NCBI RefSeq assembly: GCF_014205295.1 | Contig: NZ_JACHNF010000001.1 | Location: forward strand, 3,720,001 to 3,784,000 | Reading direction: 5' to 3' | DNA: 64,000 nt | Source: Kribbella solani | GTDB lineage: Bacteria; Actinomycetota; Actinomycetes; Propionibacteriales; Kribbellaceae | Part shown: one piece after another, positions 52,500-60,541 of the stretch | How positions within the stretch are numbered: the first letter of the stretch is position 1 | Layout of the letters: every line of letters begins with the position of its first letter | The notes under the pieces: model-generated | The model's database searches: none | What the model was told of the DNA's origin: nothing | Seen by the model: the letters and a program-made list of their open reading frames with translations, nothing else | Made by a program: the position numbers and the translations under genes

Positions 52500-54623
52500 G
52501 TGGATGTTGGGGAGCGGATTCAGGAGCTTGCGGGGCGGGTCGTGGAGTTGCGCGATGCGTACTACCGGGGGGCTCCGGTGGTGGCGGATGCGGAGTACGA
52601 CGCGGTCGAGGACGAGCTGCGGGAGCTGATCGCGGCCAATCCGGAGCTCGCGCCGGACCCGAATCCGTTGGAGCAGGTGGGTGCGCCGACGGTTTTGCAT
52701 GCGCCGGTGCGGCATTCGCGGCCGATGTTGTCGTTGGAGAAGGCCACGCGGCCGGAGCAGGTCGAGGCGTTCTTCGGTCGGTTCCCGGGGCAGTCCGTCG
52801 TGGTGATGCCGAAGCTGGACGGGCTGTCGCTGGCCTTGGTGTACGAGAACGGGCAGCTCGCCCGAGCGGTCACCCGCGGCGACGGAACCACCGGCGACGA
52901 CGTGACCCCACTGGTGCGTGCACTGACCGACGGCGTCCCGGCGCGGCTCACCATCCCCGCGATGGGCGACGACGCGAGGCGGAGCGACAGCTCGGGACAG
53001 GGCGACGGCTCGGCACAGGGCGACAGCTCGGCACAGGGCGACGGCTCGGCACAGGGCGACGGCTCGGGACAGGGCGAGGCTCCGGGGCGGGTTGAGGTCC
53101 GGGGGGAGGCGGTGATGTTGCGGTCTACGTTTGCCGCGTACAACGCCGCGCATCCGGACAAACCGCTGATCAACCCGCGAAACGCGGCGGCGGGGACGTT
53201 GCGTGCCAAGGACCCGGCGACGGTCGCGGAGCGGCGGTTGCAGTTTCTCGCGTTCGATCTGCTCAGTGAAGGTGACGCCACCGACGCCGACCTCGAGCGG
53301 GCCTTGCAGACGATGGGCTTCACCGTCGCCGGGATGCGGCACTGCGACGACGCGGCCTCGGCGCAGGCAGTCATCAGCACGATCGAGGCACAGCGCAACG
53401 ACCTGGACTACGACCTCGACGGCGCGGTGCTGCGGCTCGCCGACCGTGGTGCGTTCGCCGCGGCGGGTACGCGCTCGAGCTCGCCGCGCGGCGCGCTGGC
53501 GTACAAATTCGCCGCCGAGGAGAAGACCACCGTGCTGGCAGACGTGGTCTGGGATGTCGGCAAGACCGGCAAGATCGCGCCGGTCGCCTGGCTGGAACCG
53601 GTTTTCGTCGGCGGCACGACGGTCACCCGCGCCACGCTGGCGAACCAGGAGGTGATCCGCGCCCGCGACATCAAGATCGGCGACACCGTCCTGGTCCGCC
53701 GGGCCGGGGATGTGATCCCGTTCGTCGCCGGCGTACTCGACGCGTCGAAACGCACCGGCGCCGAGCGCGACATCGTGCCGCCGTCGGTGTGCCCGTCCTG
53801 CGAACAACCGCTGACCGAGCAGGGAAACAGTCGCGAGCTGTTCTGTACGAACGTGTCCTGCCCGGCGCAGACCGTACGCCGCCTGATCCACTGGGCGTCC
53901 CGCGCGGCGGCGGACATCGACGCGATCGGTGGGGTTTGGATCGAACGGCTGGCCGACGCGGGGATTCTGGAGCATCCGTCGGACTTCTATCACCTGACGG
54001 CGGAAGGTCTGCTCGAGTTCGACCGGATCGGTGAGGTGTCGGCGGCGCGGATGATCGACTCGATCGACGCCAGCCGTCAGGTCGGTCTCCGGCGGGCGTT
54101 GATCGGCCTGGCGATCCCGATGGCGTCCGAGGGTACGGCGGCGAAGTTGTGCCGAGCGGGCTTCGGTTCGCTGGAGGAGCTCGTCGACGCGGGCGTGGAC
54201 GGGCTGGTCGCGGTGGAGGACATCGGGCCCAAGGTCGCCGCGTCCCTGGTCGAGCATCTGAGCCGGTTACGCCCCGAGCTCGAGCGGCTGCGCGCGGCCG
54301 GCGTCTCGCTCGACGTACGCGAGGAGGACCTGCCGCCGGTGGTCGCCGCCGGGGCACCACTGGCCGGTAAGACGGTGGTCGTGACCGGCGCGATCAGCGA
54401 CCCGCGCTCGGGCGAGAAGGTCGCCCGCCCCGCGTTCCAGCGGCTCTGCGAGAAGGCGGGCGCGACGATCGCCTCGTCGGTCTCGGCGAGTACCGATTTC
54501 CTGATCACCGGCGCCGACGTGGGTGCCGCGAAGCTCGCCAAGGCGGAGAAACTCGGCGTCACCGTGGTCGACCAGGCCGAGATCTGGCAACAACTTCAGG
54601 CCGCCGATCTGCTCACTCACTGA
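52500..54623 (+). CDS. ligA: NAD-dependent DNA ligase with in-frame repeat insert
   Basis: The 707-residue bacterial DNA ligase has an Ia domain, an adenylation domain with nucleophile Lys105 in MPKLDG, an OB fold, a four-Cys zinc finger (CPSC and CTNVSC), HhH motifs and a C-terminal BRCT domain (about 625-700). It joins nicked DNA using NAD+. Residues about 163-192 in the adenylation domain are an insert of five Ser/Gly/Gln/Asp-rich hexapeptides not present in ordinary LigA. It may be a second ligase rather than the main replicative one; this window has no other ligase to compare. Confidence 0.92.
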   Translation: MDVGERIQELAGRVVELRDAYYRGAPVVADAEYDAVEDELRELIAANPELAPDPNPLEQVGAPTVLHAPVRHSRPMLSLEKATRPEQVEAFFGRFPGQSVVVMPKLDGLSLALVYENGQLARAVTRGDGTTGDDVTPLVRALTDGVPARLTIPAMGDDARRSDSSGQGDGSAQGDSSAQGDGSAQGDGSGQGEAPGRVEVRGEAVMLRSTFAAYNAAHPDKPLINPRNAAAGTLRAKDPATVAERRLQFLAFDLLSEGDATDADLERALQTMGFTVAGMRHCDDAASAQAVISTIEAQRNDLDYDLDGAVLRLADRGAFAAAGTRSSSPRGALAYKFAAEEKTTVLADVVWDVGKTGKIAPVAWLEPVFVGGTTVTRATLANQEVIRARDIKIGDTVLVRRAGDVIPFVAGVLDASKRTGAERDIVPPSVCPSCEQPLTEQGNSRELFCTNVSCPAQTVRRLIHWASRAAADIDAIGGVWIERLADAGILEHPSDFYHLTAEGLLEFDRIGEVSAARMIDSIDASRQVGLRRALIGLAIPMASEGTAAKLCRAGFGSLEELVDAGVDGLVAVEDIGPKVAASLVEHLSRLRPELERLRAAGVSLDVREEDLPPVVAAGAPLAGKTVVVTGAISDPRSGEKVARPAFQRLCEKAGATIASSVSASTDFLITGADVGAAKLAKAEKLGVTVVDQAEIWQQLQAADLLTH
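52985..53074 (+). repeat. five 18-bp tandem repeats within ligA
   Basis: Units start at 52985, 53003, 53021, 53039 and 53057. They vary mainly at cgac[ag]gctcgg[gc]acaggg. They encode repeats of D[SG]S[GA]QG in frame and point to slippage expansion. Confidence 0.85.
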
Positions 54624-54643
54624 CCGCCAACCGTTGCAGAAAG

Positions 54644-54656
54644 TCACTGAAAGTGA
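54644..54656. promoter_or_regulatory. palindrome TCACT-GAA-AGTGA
   Basis: A perfect 5-bp inverted repeat lies in the promoter of the MFS gene at 54724, 21 bp after the ligA stop. It is a possible operator for an unlinked regulator. Confidence 0.35.
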
Positions 54657-54723
54657 TCCGTCGGTCCGGGCAGATCGGAGCGTAGTCTCGATAGCGACCT
54701 GATTCCGTGCCCTAGGGGGGACC

Positions 54724-56322
54724 GTGAGCCAGTCTGCCAACCAGCCTGAGTACCCGGATGACATCGACGCCGCGGTACTGAAGATCGCCGGCGTGGTCGT
54801 CCTCGGCGCGATCATGTCGATTCTCGACATCACCGTGGTGAACGTCGCGCTGCCGACCTTCCAGGACGAGTTCGGTACGCCGGAGAGCCCGGTCGCGTAC
54901 TCGCACGTCGCCTGGACCGTGACCGCGTACACGCTGGCGCTCGCGACCGTGATCCCGCTGACCGGCTGGGCGGCCGACCGGTTCGGGACGAAGCGGCTGT
55001 ACATGACCGCGATCTTCCTGTTCACCGCCGGGTCCGCGCTCTGCGCCACCGCGACCAGTATCGACATGCTGATCGGCTTCCGGGTGCTGCAAGGCCTTGG
55101 CGGCGGCATGCTGATGCCGCTCGGGATGACGATCATGACCCGGGCCGCGGGACCGCACCGGATGGGCCGGCTGATGGCGATCCTCGGTGTCCCGATGCTG
55201 CTCGGGCCGATCCTCGGGCCGATCCTGGGCGGCTGGCTGATCCAGGTGGCGAGCTGGCACTGGATCTTCCTGATCAACGTGCCGCTGGGCGTGATCGCGC
55301 TGGTGTACGCCAGGTTCGCGCTCGCGCAGGACAGCCCGGAGCGGTCCGAGTCGTTCGACTTCCTCGGCGTCGCGCTGATGTCGCCGGGTCTCGCGCTGTT
55401 CCTCTTCGGCGTCTCGTCGCTGCCCGCCGAGAACGGTGACTTCGGCGCGCCGCGGGTCTGGGTGTCGATGCTGATCGGTGTCGTACTGATGGCGTCGTTC
55501 GTATGGCACTCGTTCCGGCCCGAGCATCCACTGCTCGACCTGCGACTGTTCCGGAACCGCAATCTGACCGTCTCGATCGTGACGATGTTCCTGTTCGGCG
55601 CGGCGTTCTTCGGCGGGCTGCTGCTCGTACCGACGTACTTCCAGCAGATCCGCGGCGAGTCCACGCTGCACGCCGGCCTGCTGGTCGCGCCGCAGGGCCT
55701 CGGCGCGATGGTGACGATGCCGATCGCCGGGCGACTGGTCGACAAGGTACCGGTCGGCCGGATCGTGCCGTTCGGGATCGCCGGGATCGTGATCGGGATG
55801 TTCGGACTGACTCAGATCACGGCCACCACGCCGTACCCGGTGCTGATCGGGATGCTGGTCGTGATGGGCCTGGGGATGGGCGGCACGATGATGCCGCTGT
55901 TCACCTCGGCGCTGCGGACGCTGGCCGGCCCGCAGGTCGCGCGCGGGTCGACGCTGCTGAACATCACCCAGCAGATCGCGTCGTCCTGCGGCGTCGCGAC
56001 CATGTCGGTCATTCTCACCAACCAGCTGAACAACTCGCCGGTCATCCCTGGTACGCAACACATCCCCGGCCTGGGCGACGGCCTGCGCGAAACCCAGGCC
56101 GCGATCCTGTCCAACACCCGCCCGGAGAACCTCGCACCCCTGCACATCGACCCGGCCGCGATCGGCCGCGGCCTGACCGAGGCGGCGACGGCGTTCTCCC
56201 ACACCTACTGGGTCGCCTGGGTCCTGGTCCTGCTGACCCTGATCCCGGCCCTCCTGCTCCCCCGCCGCCAAGAACAGACCCACCTGACCGACGACCAACT
56301 CCCACCCGCCGTCGTCGACTAG
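54724..56322 (+). CDS. MFS transporter, DHA2 (EmrB/QacA) type
   Basis: The 532-residue, 14-helix DHA2 transporter has the LDITVVNVALPTFQ motif and WAADRFGTKRLYM after helix 2. A run of G before GTG 54724 serves as ribosome site. Its TAG stop shares the CTAG at 56319-56322 with the convergent membrane protein gene. Multidrug or metabolite export is likely; no regulator gene is adjacent. Confidence 0.93.
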   Translation: MSQSANQPEYPDDIDAAVLKIAGVVVLGAIMSILDITVVNVALPTFQDEFGTPESPVAYSHVAWTVTAYTLALATVIPLTGWAADRFGTKRLYMTAIFLFTAGSALCATATSIDMLIGFRVLQGLGGGMLMPLGMTIMTRAAGPHRMGRLMAILGVPMLLGPILGPILGGWLIQVASWHWIFLINVPLGVIALVYARFALAQDSPERSESFDFLGVALMSPGLALFLFGVSSLPAENGDFGAPRVWVSMLIGVVLMASFVWHSFRPEHPLLDLRLFRNRNLTVSIVTMFLFGAAFFGGLLLVPTYFQQIRGESTLHAGLLVAPQGLGAMVTMPIAGRLVDKVPVGRIVPFGIAGIVIGMFGLTQITATTPYPVLIGMLVVMGLGMGGTMMPLFTSALRTLAGPQVARGSTLLNITQQIASSCGVATMSVILTNQLNNSPVIPGTQHIPGLGDGLRETQAAILSNTRPENLAPLHIDPAAIGRGLTEAATAFSHTYWVAWVLVLLTLIPALLLPRRQEQTHLTDDQLPPAVVD

Positions 56323-56933
56323 AGGCCGGTGATCAGGACCAGGAAGCGGTACAGGAGGTACGTGTCGATCACCGCGAGCGTCATGTGAATCGTGAACCAT
56401 CGCGGCACGCGGTCGGTACGAAGCCGGCGAAGCGTCTTGAAGGTCACCCACGCGTTGTGCGGAATGCAGGCGAGCATCCCGACGATCCCGCCGACTGTCG
56501 CGGCATCGCCGAGTACACCCGTGACGCTCGGCCCGTTCGGAACCTGGTCGAACTGCAGAAACACCAACGTGGTCGCGACCAGTACGCCGATCCCCGTACG
56601 CCCGAGCGCCTTTTCGTATGTCGCCTTGGCGGACTGCACGGCCAGGTCGCCGGCCGCCCGCGCGGCGAGCTGCAGTACGACGATCGCATGCAGAAACACT
56701 GTGGTCGCAAGAAATCCGCCGAGTAGCACCGCGGGCTGAGCGAACGCCGGCGCGTGATCCTCCGACCAGATCAGAACCCAGTCCCGCGGCAGGCAGATCC
56801 CCGCCAGCATCATCACCCCGAGCCAGAACACCGCCCACGGCAGCGGTACCCGCCGCCGCGCCACCGGAGCGGCCGGCGCCGGGTTATCCCTGCGCACAGG
56901 TGAGCCATGCGGGCGTTTGCGTTTTCTTGCCAC
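56319..56933 (-). CDS. membrane protein of unknown family
   Basis: The 204-residue protein has a basic N-terminus (ARKRKRPHGSPVRRD) and four hydrophobic segments. GTG 56933 has GGAGG upstream. Its stop overlaps the MFS stop in the same CTAG. Divergent from the sugar aminotransferase gene. No motif assigns a function. Confidence 0.75.
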   Translation of the reverse strand: MARKRKRPHGSPVRRDNPAPAAPVARRRVPLPWAVFWLGVMMLAGICLPRDWVLIWSEDHAPAFAQPAVLLGGFLATTVFLHAIVVLQLAARAAGDLAVQSAKATYEKALGRTGIGVLVATTLVFLQFDQVPNGPSVTGVLGDAATVGGIVGMLACIPHNAWVTFKTLRRLRTDRVPRWFTIHMTLAVIDTYLLYRFLVLITGL

Positions 56934-57146
56934 CAAGGCCTCCAGTCCGGATTTCGACTGGGTGACCGTACCGGCCGCCGGTCCAGCAGGTCGCGGCTGG
57001 TCCTGTTGCCACTGGTCGGGGGCGGGCGCTGACGGTATAACGGTGAAGACCGAAATTAGACGTCCGGCGCCGGCTCCGGCGCGGCCGCCGAAGTCGGCGG
57101 GAGTCAGCGGAGCAGGTTCGAGCCGGCGTACCAAAGAGGAGTCGTC

Positions 57147-58346
57147 ATGCCCGAGTCCCTTGCCCTGCAGGGTGGTATACCAATTCGGCAGACCGATTTT
57201 CCGGCCTGGCCCGTTGGTGACGCGGCCGAGGAGGCGGCGCTCGTCGAAGTGCTGCGTTCGGGCCGCTGGGGCAGTACCCATGGCGACCAGGTGGCCCACT
57301 TCGAGGCCGAGTTCGCCGCCGCTCAGCAGGCCGAGTACGGCACCTGTCTCGCGAACGGGACGCTCGCGTTGGTGGCGGCATACCAAGCTGCCGGCGTACG
57401 CGCCGGTGACGAGGTGGTCGTACCGCCCTACACCTTCATCGCGACCGTTTCGGCGGTGCTGTTCCTGCAGGCGATCCCGGTCTTCGCCGACGTCGATCCG
57501 GAGACCCATCTCCTCGACCCCGCCGCCGTGGAGAAGGTGATCACGCCCCGTACGCGGGCAGTGGTCGCCGTACACATCGGCGGTCGCCCGTGTGACCTGG
57601 ACGCGCTCACCGAGGTGTGTACGCGCAACGGGGTCGCCCTGGTCGAGGACGCGGCCCAGGCCCACGGCGCGTCCTGGCGCGGACGCCGGGTCGGAGCGAT
57701 CGGTGATCTCGGCACGTTCAGCTTCCAGTCGAGCAAGAACCTGAGCGCCGGCGAGGGCGGCATCATCGTCACCAACCGCGCCGAGCTGAACGACGCGGTC
57801 TATCCGCTGGTGAACGTCGGCCGGACCCGCGATGGTGCCTGGTACCAGCATGATCACCTCGGCTACAACCTGCGGCTGACCGAGTTCCAGGGAGCGATCC
57901 TGCGCGCGCAGCTCAAGCGGCTGCCCGAGCAGGCGCGGCGGCGCGCGGAGAACGCCGACCGGCTCACCACCGGCCTCGGAGAGTTCCCCGAGGCGATCGC
58001 GCTCGCGCCGGAAGACCCGGCGGTCACCGAGCACGCGCGGCATCTTTACCTGTTCCGGTTGCGCGGCGTGACCGCGGCCGAGCGGGACTGGTTCGTGTCG
58101 GCGCTGCAGGCCGAGGGCGTCCCGTGCTCGCCCGGCTACCCGGGCCTGCACACGAACACGGCCGTACGCGACCGGATGACCGAGCTGCTCCGCGCCGCCG
58201 ACCGCCCGGAGCCGGCGTTCGACTGCCCGGTCACCGACCAGCTCGCCGCGAGCACGGTCTGGCTACCGCAGAACCTGCTGCTCGGCGAGGAGTCCGACAC
58301 CGCGGACATCCTCGCCGCGATCGCGAAAGTCCTCCAGCACCCCTGA
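57147..58346 (+). CDS. DegT/DnrJ/EryC1/StrS family aminotransferase
   Basis: The 399-residue PLP enzyme has Lys197 in SSKNLSAGEGG and Asp168 in VEDAAQAHG. These enzymes add an amino group to keto sugars or serve AHBA and cyclitol pathways. AAAGAGGAG precedes ATG 57147. No other sugar-biosynthesis gene is adjacent. The repeat element begins seven bases after the stop. Confidence 0.92.
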   Translation: MPESLALQGGIPIRQTDFPAWPVGDAAEEAALVEVLRSGRWGSTHGDQVAHFEAEFAAAQQAEYGTCLANGTLALVAAYQAAGVRAGDEVVVPPYTFIATVSAVLFLQAIPVFADVDPETHLLDPAAVEKVITPRTRAVVAVHIGGRPCDLDALTEVCTRNGVALVEDAAQAHGASWRGRRVGAIGDLGTFSFQSSKNLSAGEGGIIVTNRAELNDAVYPLVNVGRTRDGAWYQHDHLGYNLRLTEFQGAILRAQLKRLPEQARRRAENADRLTTGLGEFPEAIALAPEDPAVTEHARHLYLFRLRGVTAAERDWFVSALQAEGVPCSPGYPGLHTNTAVRDRMTELLRAADRPEPAFDCPVTDQLAASTVWLPQNLLLGEESDTADILAAIAKVLQHP

Positions 58347-58353
58347 ACACCCG

Positions 58354-58413
58354 CACTTTGAGAAGCCACCGCTCGTTTCAACGCAGAAAAACGCGCGGTG
58401 GCTTCACAAAGTG
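58354..58413. repeat. inverted-repeat element, copy 2
   Basis: The left arm CACTTTGAGAAGCCACCG (58354-58371) is identical to copy 1, and the right arm (58396-58413) has one mismatch. The 24-bp loop shares CGTTTC-x-ACGC with copy 1. Both copies lie directly after a stop codon. Confidence 0.85.
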
Positions 58414-58510
58414 AGCCGGGCGAGGCTGCTGGAGCGGGTGAGGGGTGGGGGTGTCGGTTGAGGGGCGATTTGTGGGGTGGCGCCTAGAGTTGCGGTGTGG
58501 AGGATGAGGG

Positions 58511-59377
58511 ATGACGGTGCCGGGGTCGTACGACGAGTTGCGGCGCGCGATTCAGCAGCGGCTGGACTCGATGGCGCCTGGGCAGAAGCGGATTGCCGAG
58601 CAGATCTTGACCGATCCGGAGGGTACGGCGTTCCGTAGCGTGGCCGAGACCGCCGCGAAGGCCGAGGTGCATCAATCGTCGGTCGTCCGGTTCGCCGCGC
58701 TCTTCGGACTGTCGGGCTACCCGGCGCTGACCGCGTTGTGCCAGCAGCAGCTCACCCGGGAAGCGCAGTTGATCTCCCGGTTCGGGCGAGCGGAGAAGCT
58801 GAGCCAGTCCGAGGATCTGCTGGCCGCGACGGTCGAGCATGAAGAACAGAACATCCGCCGGACGCTGAGCCGGATCACCCCGGCGGACTGGGAGCGTACG
58901 CTCGAGCTGCTGGGCGATTCGGAGCACGTGCACGTGATGGGCCTGCGCAAGTGCCTGTCGGTCGCGGAGCTGATGGCGTACCTGCTCCGACTGGTGCGCC
59001 CGGGCGTACATCTGGTGTCGCCGGTGACCGGTGCGCTGGTCGACGAGCTGCGGGATCTGCGGGCGGGTGACGCGTTCGTCGCGATCTCGATCAACCGGTA
59101 CACGGCGGAAACCGTGCGAGCGTTCGAGGAAGCGAAGAAGCGCGGGCTGCACACGATCGCGCTGACCGACAGCAGCGCGTCGCCGCTGGCCCGGATCGCG
59201 GAGGTCACGCATCTGGTGGACTGTGAGGGCGTCGCGATCCTGCGGTCGGTGACCGCGTTCATCGCGCTGGCGCAGGCGCTGGCGACCGGTGTTGCCGTCC
59301 GCAACGGTACGCGGAGCCGGAGCGAGCTCCTCCAGGACGAACGCCTACTCGGCGACTTCGGCGTCTACTCCGGCTGA
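58511..59377 (+). CDS. MurR/RpiR family regulator with SIS domain
   Basis: The 288-residue protein has an N-terminal RpiR helix-turn-helix (AEVHQSSVVRFAALFGLSGY) and a C-terminal SIS domain (about 120-255, with AFVAISINRYTAET). RpiR proteins bind phosphosugars or amino compounds. It is convergent with the C45 peptidase gene and next to the permease/aminotransferase operon, so it probably regulates them through the palindrome at 60514. GGAGG lies before ATG 58511. Confidence 0.9.
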   Translation: MTVPGSYDELRRAIQQRLDSMAPGQKRIAEQILTDPEGTAFRSVAETAAKAEVHQSSVVRFAALFGLSGYPALTALCQQQLTREAQLISRFGRAEKLSQSEDLLAATVEHEEQNIRRTLSRITPADWERTLELLGDSEHVHVMGLRKCLSVAELMAYLLRLVRPGVHLVSPVTGALVDELRDLRAGDAFVAISINRYTAETVRAFEEAKKRGLHTIALTDSSASPLARIAEVTHLVDCEGVAILRSVTAFIALAQALATGVAVRNGTRSRSELLQDERLLGDFGVYSG

Positions 59378-60471
59378 GGGACGAACTCGGTCCACGGGAC
59401 TGTTGCTGGTGGCTGGCCGTCGGCCTGCAGGGTGATCTCGGCGGCGGTCAGGTCGACCACGGTTGAGCAGTGCGTCATCAACGGGTCGTCGCCTGCCGCC
59501 GTACGCCGCACCGAGCCGGTCAGAACCTCCAGAAACCACTGACGATCAGGCGCAACCGGCGTCAAGGCATCGAGTACCGCGCCACGGGCCTCACTCTCTT
59601 CACGTTGCCCAAGGCTCCGTACGCCACCCGAACCGGCCGCACCACCGGGCGCCTCCAAATACCGCAGATGATTGGTATGCCAAATGTACGGCGCCGCCTC
59701 GACGACCGCCGACTGCCCGGCCGCGACCTCGACGGTCGCCACCCGCCCGCTGTGCACGTCCCCGATCGTGTACGTGAACCCGCCCGCCGTCGGGATGCCG
59801 CGCAGATAGTCGATCGTTGCCTCGAACGACGACTCGTGCTGCAGCGCCCGCGCGACGAAATGCCGCCCCGGCGCCACTGCCGGACGCGCGACCTGGACAT
59901 GATTGATGCCCCAGGCAACACCTGCGGCGGTCGCCGCGAACGCGTTGCTGGGAAGGAATCCCGGGTACCACTGCGCGGTGACCGGCTGTTCGCCGTCGAG
60001 CTGCAACGTCAGCAGCATGAACCGCCCACTCAACGCCGGCGCCCCGTCCTCGTTGTGCGCGATGTATGAGTGTTCCGCGAGGTGACCTTGCCGGAGTCGA
60101 GCCGCTGGTGGTTCGGCCCGCCAGCCGAGATCGGAACAGCCGACCCCGTCGTCGCCGCCGAGGTCGCCGCGCAGATTCGCCAGCACCATCGCGTCCACGT
60201 CGAACCCAGCTCCGGCGGCGAGATCGTGCAACTCGGTCAGCTCGCGCGAGTGTGTCCGCTCGGTCGCCGCCAGCACCTCGCCGACCAGCCGTCTCCCGGC
60301 GGTGGTCTCGGCGAAGGCCTTGAGCGCTCCCGCCTCGGGAAGTCCACCGAGCACCGCATGGATCTCGGCGGCCGCCACGCCGCCCAGCGCGCGGAACACC
60401 TCTGCCCGCGGCCCACGCACCCACAGCCACCGCAAGCCACCGACCGACCGCTCCGAAATCTCAGCACTCAT
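59365..60471 (-). CDS. C45 family autoproteolytic acyltransferase/hydrolase
   Basis: The 368-residue Ntn-hydrolase of peptidase family C45 (isopenicillin N acyltransferase-like) has predicted nucleophile Cys112 in GVGCSDLGW and the marker HNEDG about 30 residues later. Self-cleavage before Cys112 would release a 111-residue alpha chain. Members hydrolyse or transfer acyl groups on N-acylated amino acids and beta-lactams. It is divergent from the amino-acid permease across a 60-bp promoter region. The stop overlaps the rpiR stop region by 13 bp. Confidence 0.85.
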   Translation of the reverse strand: MSAEISERSVGGLRWLWVRGPRAEVFRALGGVAAAEIHAVLGGLPEAGALKAFAETTAGRRLVGEVLAATERTHSRELTELHDLAAGAGFDVDAMVLANLRGDLGGDDGVGCSDLGWRAEPPAARLRQGHLAEHSYIAHNEDGAPALSGRFMLLTLQLDGEQPVTAQWYPGFLPSNAFAATAAGVAWGINHVQVARPAVAPGRHFVARALQHESSFEATIDYLRGIPTAGGFTYTIGDVHSGRVATVEVAAGQSAVVEAAPYIWHTNHLRYLEAPGGAAGSGGVRSLGQREESEARGAVLDALTPVAPDRQWFLEVLTGSVRRTAAGDDPLMTHCSTVVDLTAAEITLQADGQPPATVPWTEFVPQPE

Positions 60472-60513
60472 GCCCAGAGCTTGACGACTCTGGAGTTGCG
60501 GAGTCAAGATCAT

Positions 60514-60531
60514 ATGCAACTCTAGTTGCAT
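60514..60531. promoter_or_regulatory. palindrome ATGCAACT-CT-AGTTGCAT
   Basis: Perfect 8-bp arms lie between the divergent C45 and permease genes, ten bases before ATG 60542. A further AGTTGC half site starts at 60494. It is a strong operator candidate for the nearby RpiR regulator. Confidence 0.65.
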
Positions 60532-60541
60532 GGAGGCCGCC

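Noticed and set aside
54712..56838. 708-codon minus-strand open frame opposite the MFS gene
   Set aside because: It mirrors a well-supported DHA2 transporter and encodes an Arg/Gln/His-rich sequence without motifs.
56319..58151. 610-codon minus-strand open frame joining the membrane protein to a long N-terminal part
   Set aside because: Only the last 204 residues look like protein. The upstream part is antisense to the DegT aminotransferase, and a GGAGG site supports the start at 56933.
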